Part shown: piece by piece, positions 16,203-24,723 of the stretch
Layout of the letters: each line of letters starts with the position of its first letter
Numbering within the stretch: the first letter of the stretch is position 1
Source: Pseudocolwellia agarivorans
Lineage (GTDB): Bacteria; Pseudomonadota; Gammaproteobacteria; Enterobacterales; Alteromonadaceae
Direction: 5' to 3'
NCBI RefSeq assembly: GCF_002000085.1
Contig: NZ_MUZU01000004.1
Location: 1 to 64,000, forward strand
Length of the DNA stretch: 64,000 bases
Position numbers and translations under genes: made by a program
The notes under the pieces: model-generated
What the model saw: the letters and a program-made list of their open reading frames with translations, nothing else
The model's database searches: none
What the model was told of the DNA's origin: nothing

Positions 16203-17501
16203 ATGTTTAATCAAAAAACTAAAGAAGAATTAAAAAACTGTAAAGCTCAGCTAGTTGAAGTTCAATCGACTATTGATGCTATAAAGAGTGGAGTTGCTAC
16301 TATTGAGTTTTCACCTGAAGGTAATATTCTTGATGCAAACGAACTTTTTCTTAATATAGCCGGGTATAAAAAAAATGAAGTTGTTGGGGCGCATCATTCA
16401 GTTATGTGTGAATCTAACTATGTAGCGAGCAAGGCATATAAAATTTTTTGGGAAAACTTACGCGCAGGCATTTCAAATAAAGGGACTTTTGAACGACGCA
16501 ATAAACAAGGTGAAGTTTTGTGGTTAGAAGCAACATACTTCCCCGTTATAGTTGACAATAACGTTGTAAAAATAATGAAAATTGCCGCCGATGTAACTAA
16601 AGAAAAGTTAGCTGCCCTAGCGACAGAACAAATACTCGATTCTTTAGATAAATCACAAGCTATTATTGAATTTACACCTGAAGGGCATATCCTAAAAGCG
16701 AATAAAAACTTTACCGATGCTGTTAGGTATGACTTAAGCGAAATTAAAGGGAAGCATCATAAAATGTTTTGCGAAAGCGAGTTTTATGAGAAAAACCCTA
16801 ATTTTTGGAATGATTTACAGCAAGGCGAGTTTAAAAGCGGTCAATTCTTACGAAAAGATAAATATGATACGCCTATTTGGCTTGAAGCTACATATAACCC
16901 CATAATTGATAGTAATGGACATGTGATTAAGGTTATTAAATTTGCCCATAATATTACGGCTAATGTCGAAAAAGAATACGCAGTTCGTAATGCATCAAAT
17001 ATGGCTCATAACATATCACTTGAAACAGTTAAAATAACAGAGCACGCTGCAGAGTTGCTTGATTCATCGGTCACATTGTCGAATGAAATTTCTGAAAAAG
17101 CTAAAATTACTTCAGAACAAATTGCTAAACTTAGCGAACAATCTGAGAACATACAGGCTATCGTATTAACAATTAAAAGTATTGCTGACCAAACTAATTT
17201 ACTCGCCCTTAATGCTGCAATTGAAGCCGCAAGAGCTGGAGAACAAGGAAGAGGTTTTGCAGTGGTGGCTGACGAAGTACGCCAATTAGCTTCACGTACG
17301 AGCCAATCAACAAGTGAAATTGAAACGGTGGTTCTTAATAATCAATCCATTACTGTAAGTGTTCAAGAAGGTATGAGTTCTGTGTCAGACTTTGTTGAAA
17401 AAGGAAAGGTACAAATATCTGAAGTCGCAGATGTTATGGAAGAAATTAAGAGTGGGGCGGCAAATATATCGGATACCGTTTCAGCGTTATCTCAAGGTTA
17501 A
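16203..17501 (+). CDS. Cytoplasmic chemoreceptor with two PAS domains
   Basis: A methyl-accepting chemotaxis-type protein of 432 residues without any membrane helix. Two PAS domains follow each other (about 20-135 and 140-255), each with the same layout ([16 protein letters not shown] and [16 protein letters not shown]) and a W-LEA-Y-P block. The signalling part (about 290-432) includes the conserved hairpin tip [20 protein letters not shown] and [15 protein letters not shown]. It resembles soluble receptors that sense redox or small ligands through PAS. The C-terminal helix is short, with no pentapeptide tether for CheR. It lies between photolyase and the sigma/ChrR block but runs the other way, so membership of that regulon is doubtful. 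Confidence 0.88.
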   Translation: MFNQKTKEELKNCKAQLVEVQSTIDAIKSGVATIEFSPEGNILDANELFLNIAGYKKNEVVGAHHSVMCESNYVASKAYKIFWENLRAGISNKGTFERRNKQGEVLWLEATYFPVIVDNNVVKIMKIAADVTKEKLAALATEQILDSLDKSQAIIEFTPEGHILKANKNFTDAVRYDLSEIKGKHHKMFCESEFYEKNPNFWNDLQQGEFKSGQFLRKDKYDTPIWLEATYNPIIDSNGHVIKVIKFAHNITANVEKEYAVRNASNMAHNISLETVKITEHAAELLDSSVTLSNEISEKAKITSEQIAKLSEQSENIQAIVLTIKSIADQTNLLALNAAIEAARAGEQGRGFAVVADEVRQLASRTSQSTSEIETVVLNNQSITVSVQEGMSSVSDFVEKGKVQISEVADVMEEIKSGAANISDTVSALSQG

Positions 17502-17540
17502 TTGCTAAAGCCTATTTATTACTCTCTTGTTATACAATTA

Positions 17541-17572
17541 AACCCATTATTTTGAATTTAAAATAATGGGTT
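17541..17572. terminator. Bidirectional terminator hairpin
   Basis: A perfect 13-bp stem (17541-17553 with 17560-17572) and a 6-nt loop lie between the convergent chemoreceptor gene and the DUF523/DUF1722 gene. The stem is GC-poor at the tip with TTATT following on the plus strand. Likely a shared transcription stop. Confidence 0.68.
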
Positions 17573-17612
17573 ATTGATATTAGCGTGTACTTATTATACT
17601 CGCTTAAAAATG

Positions 17613-18566
17613 CTAAAACCCGTACCTAAGTTTTAAATCATCTGGATAGGGAGATAAATACACTTGTGCAGATAAATACTCCTCTGTGTGCTCTCTTAAA
17701 TAATGATTAATTAAGGTAAGTGGTACTAACAAAGGTAAAATCCCTTCTCGATATTGGTGTATTTTTTCAACCAATTCTTCTTTTTGAGATTTGTCTAAAT
17801 ACTTTTTAAAGTAGCCTTGTAAATGCATTAACGTATTCGTATGGCTTCTTCTATTCGACAGTTTTTTGAGTGCGGTCATTAATCCTGCAATATACAAATC
17901 GGCTTGTTCTTCTAACGGTAAATCAGCTCTCGCTAAAAGTTGCCCTAATGCTTTGTAGCTATCTATGTGATGGCTCATTACAAGATATTTATGTTCGCTA
18001 TGAAATTTTATCAATTTGTGTTTTGTAAGGCCTGAAGCAATAAGATCTTGCCAATGACGATAAGTAAAAATACGAATGATAAAATTTTCACGCAATGGCA
18101 TGTCGTTTAAACGGCCGTTTTCTTCACAAGGTAGTAATGGATTGGCTTTCATGACTTCTCTGGCGAAAAAACCTACACCATCGTGTTTGCAGCCTTTGCC
18201 ATGGTCATACCAAATTTTTACACGTTCCATACCGCAGCTTGGGCTTTTTTGGCAGAAAATAAAGCCACTAAGCGAGTCAAAAGTTTTTGCTGTTTTTTGT
18301 CCGTATTCAGTTAAGGCTTTTGTTACATCGCCTGAACCGTCTGGTTGACTAACGGTAATGATGTCGTCTTTTATGATTTGTCGAATAGTGGGACGAGGAA
18401 TAGGTAAGCCAATAGCAACTTCAGGACAGTACGTTTTGAAATCAACATGTTTGCTTAATTCGTTCATGCAAAAGTCAGACTTTTTATGGCCTGTATCATA
18501 GCGAACAGGTTCACCATGCACGCAAGCACTCATACCTATTACAGGTTTATTAAGGGTTTTTTTCAT
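17613..18566 (-). CDS. DUF523-DUF1722 (YbgA-type) fusion protein
   Basis: A 317-residue two-domain protein. Residues about 8-160 are DUF523, with conserved cysteines in IGMSACVHGEPVRYD and FIFCQKSPSCGMERVKIW. Residues about 190-305 are DUF1722, with RHWQDLIASGLTKHKLIKFH and HKYLVMSH. The cysteines suggest metal or iron-sulfur binding, and DUF1722 (YbgA) genes are repeatedly found beside photolyase genes. Here it follows chrR by 47 bp in the same direction and is probably the third gene of the sigma operon. A role in light or oxidative-damage response is inferred from context. The molecular function is unknown. Confidence 0.88.
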   Translation of the reverse strand: MKKTLNKPVIGMSACVHGEPVRYDTGHKKSDFCMNELSKHVDFKTYCPEVAIGLPIPRPTIRQIIKDDIITVSQPDGSGDVTKALTEYGQKTAKTFDSLSGFIFCQKSPSCGMERVKIWYDHGKGCKHDGVGFFAREVMKANPLLPCEENGRLNDMPLRENFIIRIFTYRHWQDLIASGLTKHKLIKFHSEHKYLVMSHHIDSYKALGQLLARADLPLEEQADLYIAGLMTALKKLSNRRSHTNTLMHLQGYFKKYLDKSQKEELVEKIHQYREGILPLLVPLTLINHYLREHTEEYLSAQVYLSPYPDDLKLRYGF

Positions 18567-18613
18567 GGTGCTCCTTGTACAAAAACGAATGTGAAAAACT
18601 TAATATTAAGCCT

Positions 18614-19306
18614 TTAATAAATAAAGGCGCCAATAGGATTTAATAATTTACTTAAGCCTTGGATAAACTGTAACGCATCATCAGCTACGGTGTAGCATAA
18701 GCAGCCTTCTGTTGTATGTGGTGTATGGGTGTTTTTATCGGTTAACCAAATAAAGTCACCTTTAACGTAAGTGCCCATTTCATCTTCAAAACTACCTTCA
18801 AGCAATAGGGTTAGTTCAAATCCTTTGTGGGTGTGCGAAGGCACTCCACCGTCTTTGTCTATATGCAATAAGCTTGAATGTAACGCACCTTCATTTAAGT
18901 TTAGTCGTGCTCGGCTTAATTTACCCATTTTTTGCCAGCCCATCATCGACATAGATCGAAGGGCGGTAGGTAACTGATAAGTAGAACCTTTAATTTCAAT
19001 TTCTAGAGGTTCTTGCACAACGAGTTCGGCAATTGATTCATCTTCAGTGATAGAATCAATCATAAATTCATAACTTAGCTCATCTGTAGCTGCTGTATTA
19101 CTAGCAGGCTTATCTGAATAACTATTGTAAGTTTTAACGTCGGGTGAAAAAAAGTTAGCGGCAGACTCTTCTGTAAGGTGCTGAATGTTTTTCGCACAAA
19201 TCTCACACATTTCGGCATGCACAGCAATTGCGGCACTTAATGAAGCAGGTAACTCTCCTTCCACAAACGCACTAAGGAGTTCGTGTTTTGGATGATGAGT
19301 GATCAT
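18614..19306 (-). CDS. chrR: ChrR-family zinc anti-sigma factor with C-terminal cupin
   Basis: This is the anti-sigma partner of the ECF sigma factor encoded just upstream. The N-terminal zinc anti-sigma domain has His5, His30, Cys34 and Cys37 in the pattern known for Rhodobacter ChrR. The C-terminal cupin (about 105-215) has His158, His160, Glu164 and His194 at the same relative spacing as the ChrR metal ligands, and a Cys-x-Cys at 202/204. In Rhodobacter, singlet oxygen triggers loss of ChrR and frees the sigma factor. The sequence supports the same mechanism here. The start overlaps the sigma stop by ATGA, giving coupled translation. Length (230) is slightly greater than Rhodobacter ChrR, with an extra linker at 45-80. 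Confidence 0.93.
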   Translation of the reverse strand: MITHHPKHELLSAFVEGELPASLSAAIAVHAEMCEICAKNIQHLTEESAANFFSPDVKTYNSYSDKPASNTAATDELSYEFMIDSITEDESIAELVVQEPLEIEIKGSTYQLPTALRSMSMMGWQKMGKLSRARLNLNEGALHSSLLHIDKDGGVPSHTHKGFELTLLLEGSFEDEMGTYVKGDFIWLTDKNTHTPHTTEGCLCYTVADDALQFIQGLSKLLNPIGAFIY

Positions 19307-19926
19307 TTCGATTCTCCTATTTGTTGTTTCAGTTTAACTAAAGCGAGTCGTAATCTCGATTTTACGGTTCCTAGCGGAATGGCGAGTTTAGTTGCCAATT
19401 GTTCTTGTGATAAGTCTTGAAAATATAAACCATTCACAATTTCTTTTTGTGCTTCAGGCAGTGTATTGATGTGCTTAAGAATATGCGTGCTCATAAGGTG
19501 ATCATCAAAAACGTTATCTTCTATAAGTTCAGCTTCTGCTATTGGCCATATATCATCACTGAGTGTGTCTTCTCGGTTTGATCTGACTTTTCTTAACATA
19601 TCAAACGATAAGTTACGCATTATGCTGTAAACCCAAGTGGTTGCTTGACCTTTATCGCCATCAAAAAGGTGGGCTTTTCGCCAAATATTACTCATGGTTT
19701 CTTGTAAAAGCTCGTTGGCTGCACTTTCGGTATTCAGTTTTTGTATGCCAAATCTAATTATTTTGGGCGCAAACCAAGAGAATAAGGCAGTAAATGCTGC
19801 TTTATCTCTATCGGTAGCTATATCGTATAGCCAGCCTTTTAATTGCTGTTGTTCATCAGGATCCATTGTTGAATTTCTTAAAATGATTTCAGCTGGCGCT
19901 GAGTTATAGTTCCAAGGTGTATTCAT
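19303..19926 (-). CDS. rpoE: ECF sigma factor, RpoE/ChrR type
   Basis: An extracytoplasmic-function sigma factor of 207 residues with region 2 (about 35-105, containing TWVYSIMRNLSFDMLRK) and region 4 (about 145-200, containing LYFQDLSQEQLATKLAIPLG and VKSRLRLALVKLK). It belongs by context to the ECF11-like group that pairs with ChrR. Translational coupling to chrR keeps the two proteins in balance. Its own promoter at 19968-19997 has the same unusual form as the lipid operon promoter, so it is probably autoregulated. It should not be confused with the sigma-E/RseA envelope-stress system despite the shared gene name. Confidence 0.92.
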   Translation of the reverse strand: MNTPWNYNSAPAEIILRNSTMDPDEQQQLKGWLYDIATDRDKAAFTALFSWFAPKIIRFGIQKLNTESAANELLQETMSNIWRKAHLFDGDKGQATTWVYSIMRNLSFDMLRKVRSNREDTLSDDIWPIAEAELIEDNVFDDHLMSTHILKHINTLPEAQKEIVNGLYFQDLSQEQLATKLAIPLGTVKSRLRLALVKLKQQIGESK

Positions 19927-19967
19927 AATATAACACTTAACAGCAAATAAAGTTTAGGCTCTGTTGT

Positions 19968-19997
19968 GTTATACGCATTGTTTTATATTAGGGATCA
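19968..19997 (-). promoter_or_regulatory. Autoregulatory ECF-sigma promoter of the rpoE-chrR operon
   Basis: On the minus strand TGATCC (19997-19992), an 18-bp spacer ending in GCG, and TATAAC (19973-19968), 42 bp before the sigma ATG. It matches the lipid operon promoter at 10820-10849 in both boxes, spacer length and distance to the start. Confidence 0.8.
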
Positions 19998-20076
19998 CTT
20001 TGTTTTAGTAAAAAGCTTAAATAAGCTGATTTAAAAGAAGAAGGAGACAGGGCTATTTGTGTGATAACAAATAACC

Positions 20077-21252
20077 TTACATAGCATTCACTATTTCAAG
20101 CAACTCGTTATGTTTCTCCTGCAACAGTGCAAAGAGATGAAATTGGTTTTTAGCACGATCTAAATTTTGTTTAGTATATTCTGTTTGAAAGTAAATATTA
20201 CCGTTTATATGGTCAGTTAAAAATCGTATACCCAACATAAAAGGGATGAGCTGCGAGCCAACCACTAAGCTTTCTTTTTCGTGTTTAGAAAGATTATTGT
20301 TAAATGCGGTAAGATAGCCGCGTGCAATGGCTTTAAATATATCCATTCGAATAGTCATACTATGTAAATCAGTGCTGTTCTCATCAATGTTAGGGCAGCA
20401 TGTTCGTACTAAGTCACCAAAGTCATTCATTAAAAAACCGGGCATACAGGTGTCTAAATCAATTATCGCTATGGGTTGCTGAGTAAGATGTGAAAATAGC
20501 AAGTTGTTAATTTTTGTGTCGTTATGAGTAACCCTTAAAGGTAAGTGAGTACTCAGTTCATTTACTTGCTTTACAAATGTTTTTTGATGTTCAATAAAAG
20601 AAATTAACGTTTGGCTTTCTTGTATTCTCTGCGCTTTATTTTTATCTGAATTACTATTAGAACATGCATTCAATGCTGTGCTTAGTTGTTGCAGTCGAGT
20701 ATTAATATGATGAAAATTTGGAATGGTTTCGTTAAGTTTTCGTGCGTCTAAATCACTTAGCGTTCTCGTAAATTGAGCGAAAGCATTGGCCATAAGTTCA
20801 GCTTGCTGTGTAGTTTCAATCGCTTCAATAGTGACTGAGTTGGGAATGTAATCAAGTGCGCGCCAGTATTCTTTTTTATCGCCGTTATTATCTGTGTTGT
20901 GAACGCTATTTTCATAACAAGTAAGTCCGCTTTGATGAATGTTTTTAAGGTGTCCAACACTACTAAATGGATAAGATTTATTTTGTATTTTTTGCTGTAA
21001 ATGCTGATGAATTAATTCGGCGTTTTCAACGATAGATTGAGGTTTTGGAAATACATGGGTATTAATGCGTTGTAATACAAAACGAGCTTCTGATGATTCA
21101 ACTAAATAAGTATCGTTAATTAAACCATTACCAATACGAGTGATTTTGCTGGCATTTAATGAACAATTATATAAAGGCAGTATGTTTGCTAGTGTATTTT
21201 TAATGCTGTTGCTTAGCTTGTTGTTATTGAGGTGTTCGTGTGTATTTGACAT
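20077..21252 (-). CDS. APH-fold sugar kinase, N-acetylhexosamine 1-kinase-like
   Basis: A 391-residue phosphotransferase of the aminoglycoside-phosphotransferase/choline-kinase fold. The N-terminal part reads IGNGLINDTYLV and FVLQRINTHVFPKP, the latter closely recalling N-acetylhexosamine 1-kinase (NahK). The catalytic loop is LRVTHNDTKINNLLF (Asp within HND) and the metal site is AIIDLDTCMPG. It may phosphorylate a free hexosamine or related sugar. It starts 15 bp after the histidine kinase stop, so it is probably the last gene of the MipA-DUF3019-regulator-kinase operon. That placement is odd and no sugar pathway genes lie nearby. Confidence 0.78.
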   Translation of the reverse strand: MSNTHEHLNNNKLSNSIKNTLANILPLYNCSLNASKITRIGNGLINDTYLVESSEARFVLQRINTHVFPKPQSIVENAELIHQHLQQKIQNKSYPFSSVGHLKNIHQSGLTCYENSVHNTDNNGDKKEYWRALDYIPNSVTIEAIETTQQAELMANAFAQFTRTLSDLDARKLNETIPNFHHINTRLQQLSTALNACSNSNSDKNKAQRIQESQTLISFIEHQKTFVKQVNELSTHLPLRVTHNDTKINNLLFSHLTQQPIAIIDLDTCMPGFLMNDFGDLVRTCCPNIDENSTDLHSMTIRMDIFKAIARGYLTAFNNNLSKHEKESLVVGSQLIPFMLGIRFLTDHINGNIYFQTEYTKQNLDRAKNQFHLFALLQEKHNELLEIVNAM

Positions 21253-21267
21253 AAGCTCTACGTATAA

Positions 21268-22584
21268 TTATTTTTTTAATGGAAACGATAAGCTAAAACT
21301 AGCGCCTCCGTACTGTGTTGAATTTTTAGCTACAATTTTACCTTGATGCCAATCCATAACTTTCGCACAAATAGCTAAACCTAATCCAAAGTGACCATTT
21401 TCTCTTGACCGATTGGTATCAAGTTTTACGAAAGGATCAAATATAACATCGAGTTTGTTTTCAGGTATACCTTTACCGTCGTCTTCTATATTAATAGTGA
21501 GTAAATTTGAGTTACTCGTAATGTTTATATAAACACTTTTAGACGCGTACTGAACTGCATTGCCTACTAAGTTTTGTATGGCTCGTTGGCACCAGTATTC
21601 GTCAATTAAGGCGGTTATGGGTTTTGAGGTTTTATGATAAATTAATGCAATGTTATATTGCTGAGCCAGTGATTGCAGTTCGTCGGTTACGTTTTGTAAA
21701 AAATCGTTAATATCAACTGTTTCTTTTTTGAGATTAAACGCTTTTCGTTCCATGCCCGCATATTCCAAAAACGCTGAGGTCATGTCTTCCATTCGCGTGA
21801 GTTCAGCTTCCATACGGTTGATGTAAATGTCTTTTTTCTCAAGACTTTTCGCATCTAGCGCAGCTTCTACGCCAAAACGTAAACACGACATTGGGGTTCT
21901 TATGTCGTGAGATAAACTGCGGGCAAGTATTTGGTTGTCGTTCACGAGTTTTTCTATTTTTGCTGCCATTTGATTAAAGCTATTTTCAAAGGAGCGAATG
22001 TAAGAATATTTACTAGAAGATACGCGAAGTTCTAAGTTACCTTCACCTATTTTCTCCGCCACAGAAGTAAGAATAAATAGCCGACGAGTTAATGGAAATA
22101 ACCATAAAATAATAATGCTACATACACCTAAATATAAAATAGAGGTAAGAATAATATCTACGTTTTGGCTCTCTATTGGATCGGTAGGTAGATGAATTTC
22201 AATTAATGCATCGGGGTGTGCGTTTAGCTTTCTTAATAAATAGGGGTTACTTTCTGATGCCAATAATAAACCGCCCGTTTGTGATAGCTGTACTGATAAA
22301 GACTCAGGTAAAGCTACGTTACTTGCTTGTTCTAAAGAAATATCTATTTGGTAATATTGACTAAATTTTTTAACTTCATTAGATAGTTGGTTGTGAGGTA
22401 TTAGATTAAGCTGCTGACTTATACCTTCGATCAGTTTTTTATAAAGAACAATGTCGCTGCTGTCTTCATAATCTGCGTGTTCTTCAACCAGAGCGTCTAG
22501 GCCCCAGCTAATAATAAATAACGAGCCAAGCACTGCAAAAACAATGCTGATGTATAAACGTCTCATTAATTTTCTTCGGTCCAA
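21268..22584 (-). CDS. Membrane sensor histidine kinase
   Basis: A 438-residue OmpR-type sensor kinase. It has a membrane helix at about 10-29, a periplasmic sensor region of about 115 residues, a second helix at about 143-163, HAMP (165-215), HisKA with the phospho-acceptor His226 in SLSHDIRTPMSCLRFG, and a HATPase domain with IQNLVGNAVQYA, DDGKGIP and GHFGLGLAICAKV. It overlaps the response regulator gene by 19 bp and is surely its partner. The MipA and DUF3019 genes upstream suggest the pair senses an envelope condition such as antimicrobial peptides or cations. The signal is unknown. Confidence 0.92.
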   Translation of the reverse strand: MDRRKLMRRLYISIVFAVLGSLFIISWGLDALVEEHADYEDSSDIVLYKKLIEGISQQLNLIPHNQLSNEVKKFSQYYQIDISLEQASNVALPESLSVQLSQTGGLLLASESNPYLLRKLNAHPDALIEIHLPTDPIESQNVDIILTSILYLGVCSIIILWLFPLTRRLFILTSVAEKIGEGNLELRVSSSKYSYIRSFENSFNQMAAKIEKLVNDNQILARSLSHDIRTPMSCLRFGVEAALDAKSLEKKDIYINRMEAELTRMEDMTSAFLEYAGMERKAFNLKKETVDINDFLQNVTDELQSLAQQYNIALIYHKTSKPITALIDEYWCQRAIQNLVGNAVQYASKSVYINITSNSNLLTINIEDDGKGIPENKLDVIFDPFVKLDTNRSRENGHFGLGLAICAKVMDWHQGKIVAKNSTQYGGASFSLSFPLKK

Positions 22585-23273
22585 GCGTCAGATACAAATA
22601 AGTAGCCTTTTCCCCATACGGTTTTAAATTTTTTAGGCTTTTGAGGATCGTCATTAAAGAGTTTACGTAGGGTTGAGAGCATAACGTCGAAACGGCGATC
22701 TTGTCCGTCGTATTCTCTACCTTTTAGTGCTTTAAATACTGAATCCCTATCAACTACTTGCCCAGCATTAGCCGCTAAAAATAACAAAAATGAAAATAAA
22801 CTGGTGGATAATTCAATTTCTTTACCTTGATAGATAACTCGTTTTGCATCTTCGTTAATGAGTAAGCAGCCGTGCTGTATTTCATTGGTTTGCTGAATAG
22901 GTGCATGACTGTTTTTTAATGCACTGGTAATACGTGCAAGTAGGGCGCGCGGCCTTACAGGTTTAATAACATAGTCGTTTGCGCCTGCTTCTAAGCCGAT
23001 AACTTCATCAAATTCGTCGGCACGTGCCGTTAACATAATAATAGGGATTTGTGAGTTTTCGCGAATTAAACGACAGACTTCAATACCGTTTAATCCGGGC
23101 AGCATAACGTCTAATAACACAATGTCGGCGTTGTAGTTTTTTAGTTCGTTCATGACTAAGTCGCCGCGGTCAACATGTTGAACATGAAAACCTTGTTCTA
23201 CTAAATATTCTGAGACCCAATTGGCTAAGGTTATGTCGTCTTCGACCAGCAATATGTTATTTTGTGTAGTCAT
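22566..23273 (-). CDS. OmpR-family response regulator
   Basis: A 235-residue transcriptional regulator. The receiver domain has the acidic pair in VEDD (11-13), the phosphorylation site Asp55 in LLDVMLPGLNG, and Lys104 in the NDYVIKPVRPR segment. A winged-helix DNA-binding domain follows (about 130-230), with GREYDGQDRRFDVMLSTLRK. It starts 9 bp after DUF3019 and overlaps the sensor kinase. It probably controls this operon and perhaps other envelope genes. No direct repeat in front of mipA was clear enough to call as its operator. Confidence 0.93.
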   Translation of the reverse strand: MTTQNNILLVEDDITLANWVSEYLVEQGFHVQHVDRGDLVMNELKNYNADIVLLDVMLPGLNGIEVCRLIRENSQIPIIMLTARADEFDEVIGLEAGANDYVIKPVRPRALLARITSALKNSHAPIQQTNEIQHGCLLINEDAKRVIYQGKEIELSTSLFSFLLFLAANAGQVVDRDSVFKALKGREYDGQDRRFDVMLSTLRKLFNDDPQKPKKFKTVWGKGYLFVSDAWTEEN

Positions 23274-23282
23274 TATGTACTC

Positions 23283-23696
23283 CTAAAACAATCGCCATCT
23301 GCGTTTACGAGGTGACTTTTTATGAACCCAGCTTACGTCTACTGTTGCTTCTGCAAGTGGTTCATTATTGTTATTTATTAGTTGGTAAGTGAGGGACTCA
23401 CTTGATTCAAATTCAAATGAATATGAATTACCTTTGCTATTCTTCCAACACTTTATGTTTTTTTGAGGTTGTGTTGATTGTTTTTGTACAATACAAAAGT
23501 TGTCATTATGTAATGTACTCCACTGTATTTTTACTTGCGCATAACAGGTTCTGCCTTGGTTTAAAGCAACACACATAGCGGGCTTTATTTGAAAAACTAC
23601 ATTTTGTTGCTGTTGCGCAAAACTTACTTTGGGCAATAAACACATTATTAATATAATTGGCGGAAAAGCAGCTCCATTGCTTAACTTAGAATACAT
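23283..23696 (-). CDS. DUF3019 secreted protein
   Basis: A 137-residue exported protein with an N-terminal signal segment (about 1-27). The body fits DUF3019: FQIKPAMCVALNQGRTCYAQ, a second Cys-containing FCIVQKQ, IKCWKN, and a basic tail KKSPRKRRWRLF. Four conserved cysteines suggest two disulfides in the periplasm. DUF3019 proteins in Shewanella-type genomes accompany MipA and a two-component system, as here. The gene overlaps the end of mipA by 11 bp. Its function is unknown. An accessory or sensory role for the kinase is inferred from context. Confidence 0.82.
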   Translation of the reverse strand: MYSKLSNGAAFPPIILIMCLLPKVSFAQQQQNVVFQIKPAMCVALNQGRTCYAQVKIQWSTLHNDNFCIVQKQSTQPQKNIKCWKNSKGNSYSFEFESSESLTYQLINNNNEPLAEATVDVSWVHKKSPRKRRWRLF

Positions 23697-24576
23697 ATAT
23701 TACCCCAAGCAGAAATTGAGTAATATTTTGCCTATCAATCAATGGGCTTTTACCAATAGTATTAGAGTAATAAGTTTGTGTTACCCCCGCACTAAATGAC
23801 CATTTTTTCGAAATTGGGTATTGGGCGTAAACTTCAAATGTACCTTTATAACCGGTGTTAGGATCGTAAAAAGATCTGGCGTCTGTAACGTCTTCTGCTT
23901 TAACGCCGTAATAATAGTCCATTACCTGATTTGAATAATAGGTAACGCCACCACCAATATAAATATCCCAATTTTTATAAAAAAACACTTCGTTGTAATA
24001 TACGTCAATTAACCAGCCATTTGCTTTACTCCAATAGGTAAGATTGGCAAAGTCTATTGAGAAAATAGCATCGTCATTAAAACGTGAGTAACGTAGTGCT
24101 ATTGCATCACCTATTTCTCTTTCTTTTAATCCTTCTAACGTAGGTATATTTTCATCTTTCTTTTCAATTAAAAGCTCAGGGTCGTAACCTGAAATGTATG
24201 TTTTAGCTAAAATATCTACGGCCCAGTCGTTATCTACATGTAACTGATACCCCACTTCAGCACCTTGCGTTATAGCAACTGAACGACGATGGTTTGATTG
24301 AATAAAAAAACCTTTGTAATAAAGATCTATCATTAAAGACAAGGATAGATAATCAACTATATCTTCTTGTTTAACATCTTTTAATGGGCTATGACCTGAA
24401 TAAACAGAAATTCCCATCATAACTTGCCAACTAAACGTTTGGTTAAACAAGGTTGTTTCTTTATCGAGTTGTTGTTCAACGGCAAAACTTAACTGAGGTA
24501 AAAAAAACAATGCAACTAGCAGAGTTTTACCTAAAGTGAGTTTTATTTTATACAACAAATTTTGAGTGAGTTTCAT
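23686..24576 (-). CDS. MipA/OmpV family outer-membrane protein
   Basis: A 296-residue outer-membrane beta-barrel protein with a signal peptide (about 1-32, LLVALFFLPQLSFA). It shows the MipA/OmpV pattern: QVMMGISVYSGHSPLKD, alternating aromatic strands, FFIQSNHRRSVAI, and a terminal Phe (VIYVF) for BAM recognition. MipA in E. coli scaffolds peptidoglycan enzymes. In Alteromonadales members head operons with a two-component system and are linked to polymyxin or cation stress. It is the first gene of a five-gene minus-strand operon with short gaps or overlaps. Confidence 0.87.
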   Translation of the reverse strand: MKLTQNLLYKIKLTLGKTLLVALFFLPQLSFAVEQQLDKETTLFNQTFSWQVMMGISVYSGHSPLKDVKQEDIVDYLSLSLMIDLYYKGFFIQSNHRRSVAITQGAEVGYQLHVDNDWAVDILAKTYISGYDPELLIEKKDENIPTLEGLKEREIGDAIALRYSRFNDDAIFSIDFANLTYWSKANGWLIDVYYNEVFFYKNWDIYIGGGVTYYSNQVMDYYYGVKAEDVTDARSFYDPNTGYKGTFEVYAQYPISKKWSFSAGVTQTYYSNTIGKSPLIDRQNITQFLLGVIYVF

Positions 24577-24723
24577 GTTTATCTTTTTTGTTTTACTTTT
24601 CCCCCTATGTTAGCAAATGTAACAAACATTGTGCAGGTAAGACCTTTTGTTAAAGTGTTTAAAAATTGTAAGAAATAGAACAATAAAAGCTATAAATTTA
24701 CAGTTTTTGTTGAATATTACGTG

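Noticed and set aside
20077-21252. Calling the APH-fold protein an antibiotic-resistance phosphotransferase
   Set aside because: The FVLQRINTHVF segment and the overall layout are closer to N-acetylhexosamine kinases. Nothing indicates aminoglycoside specificity.
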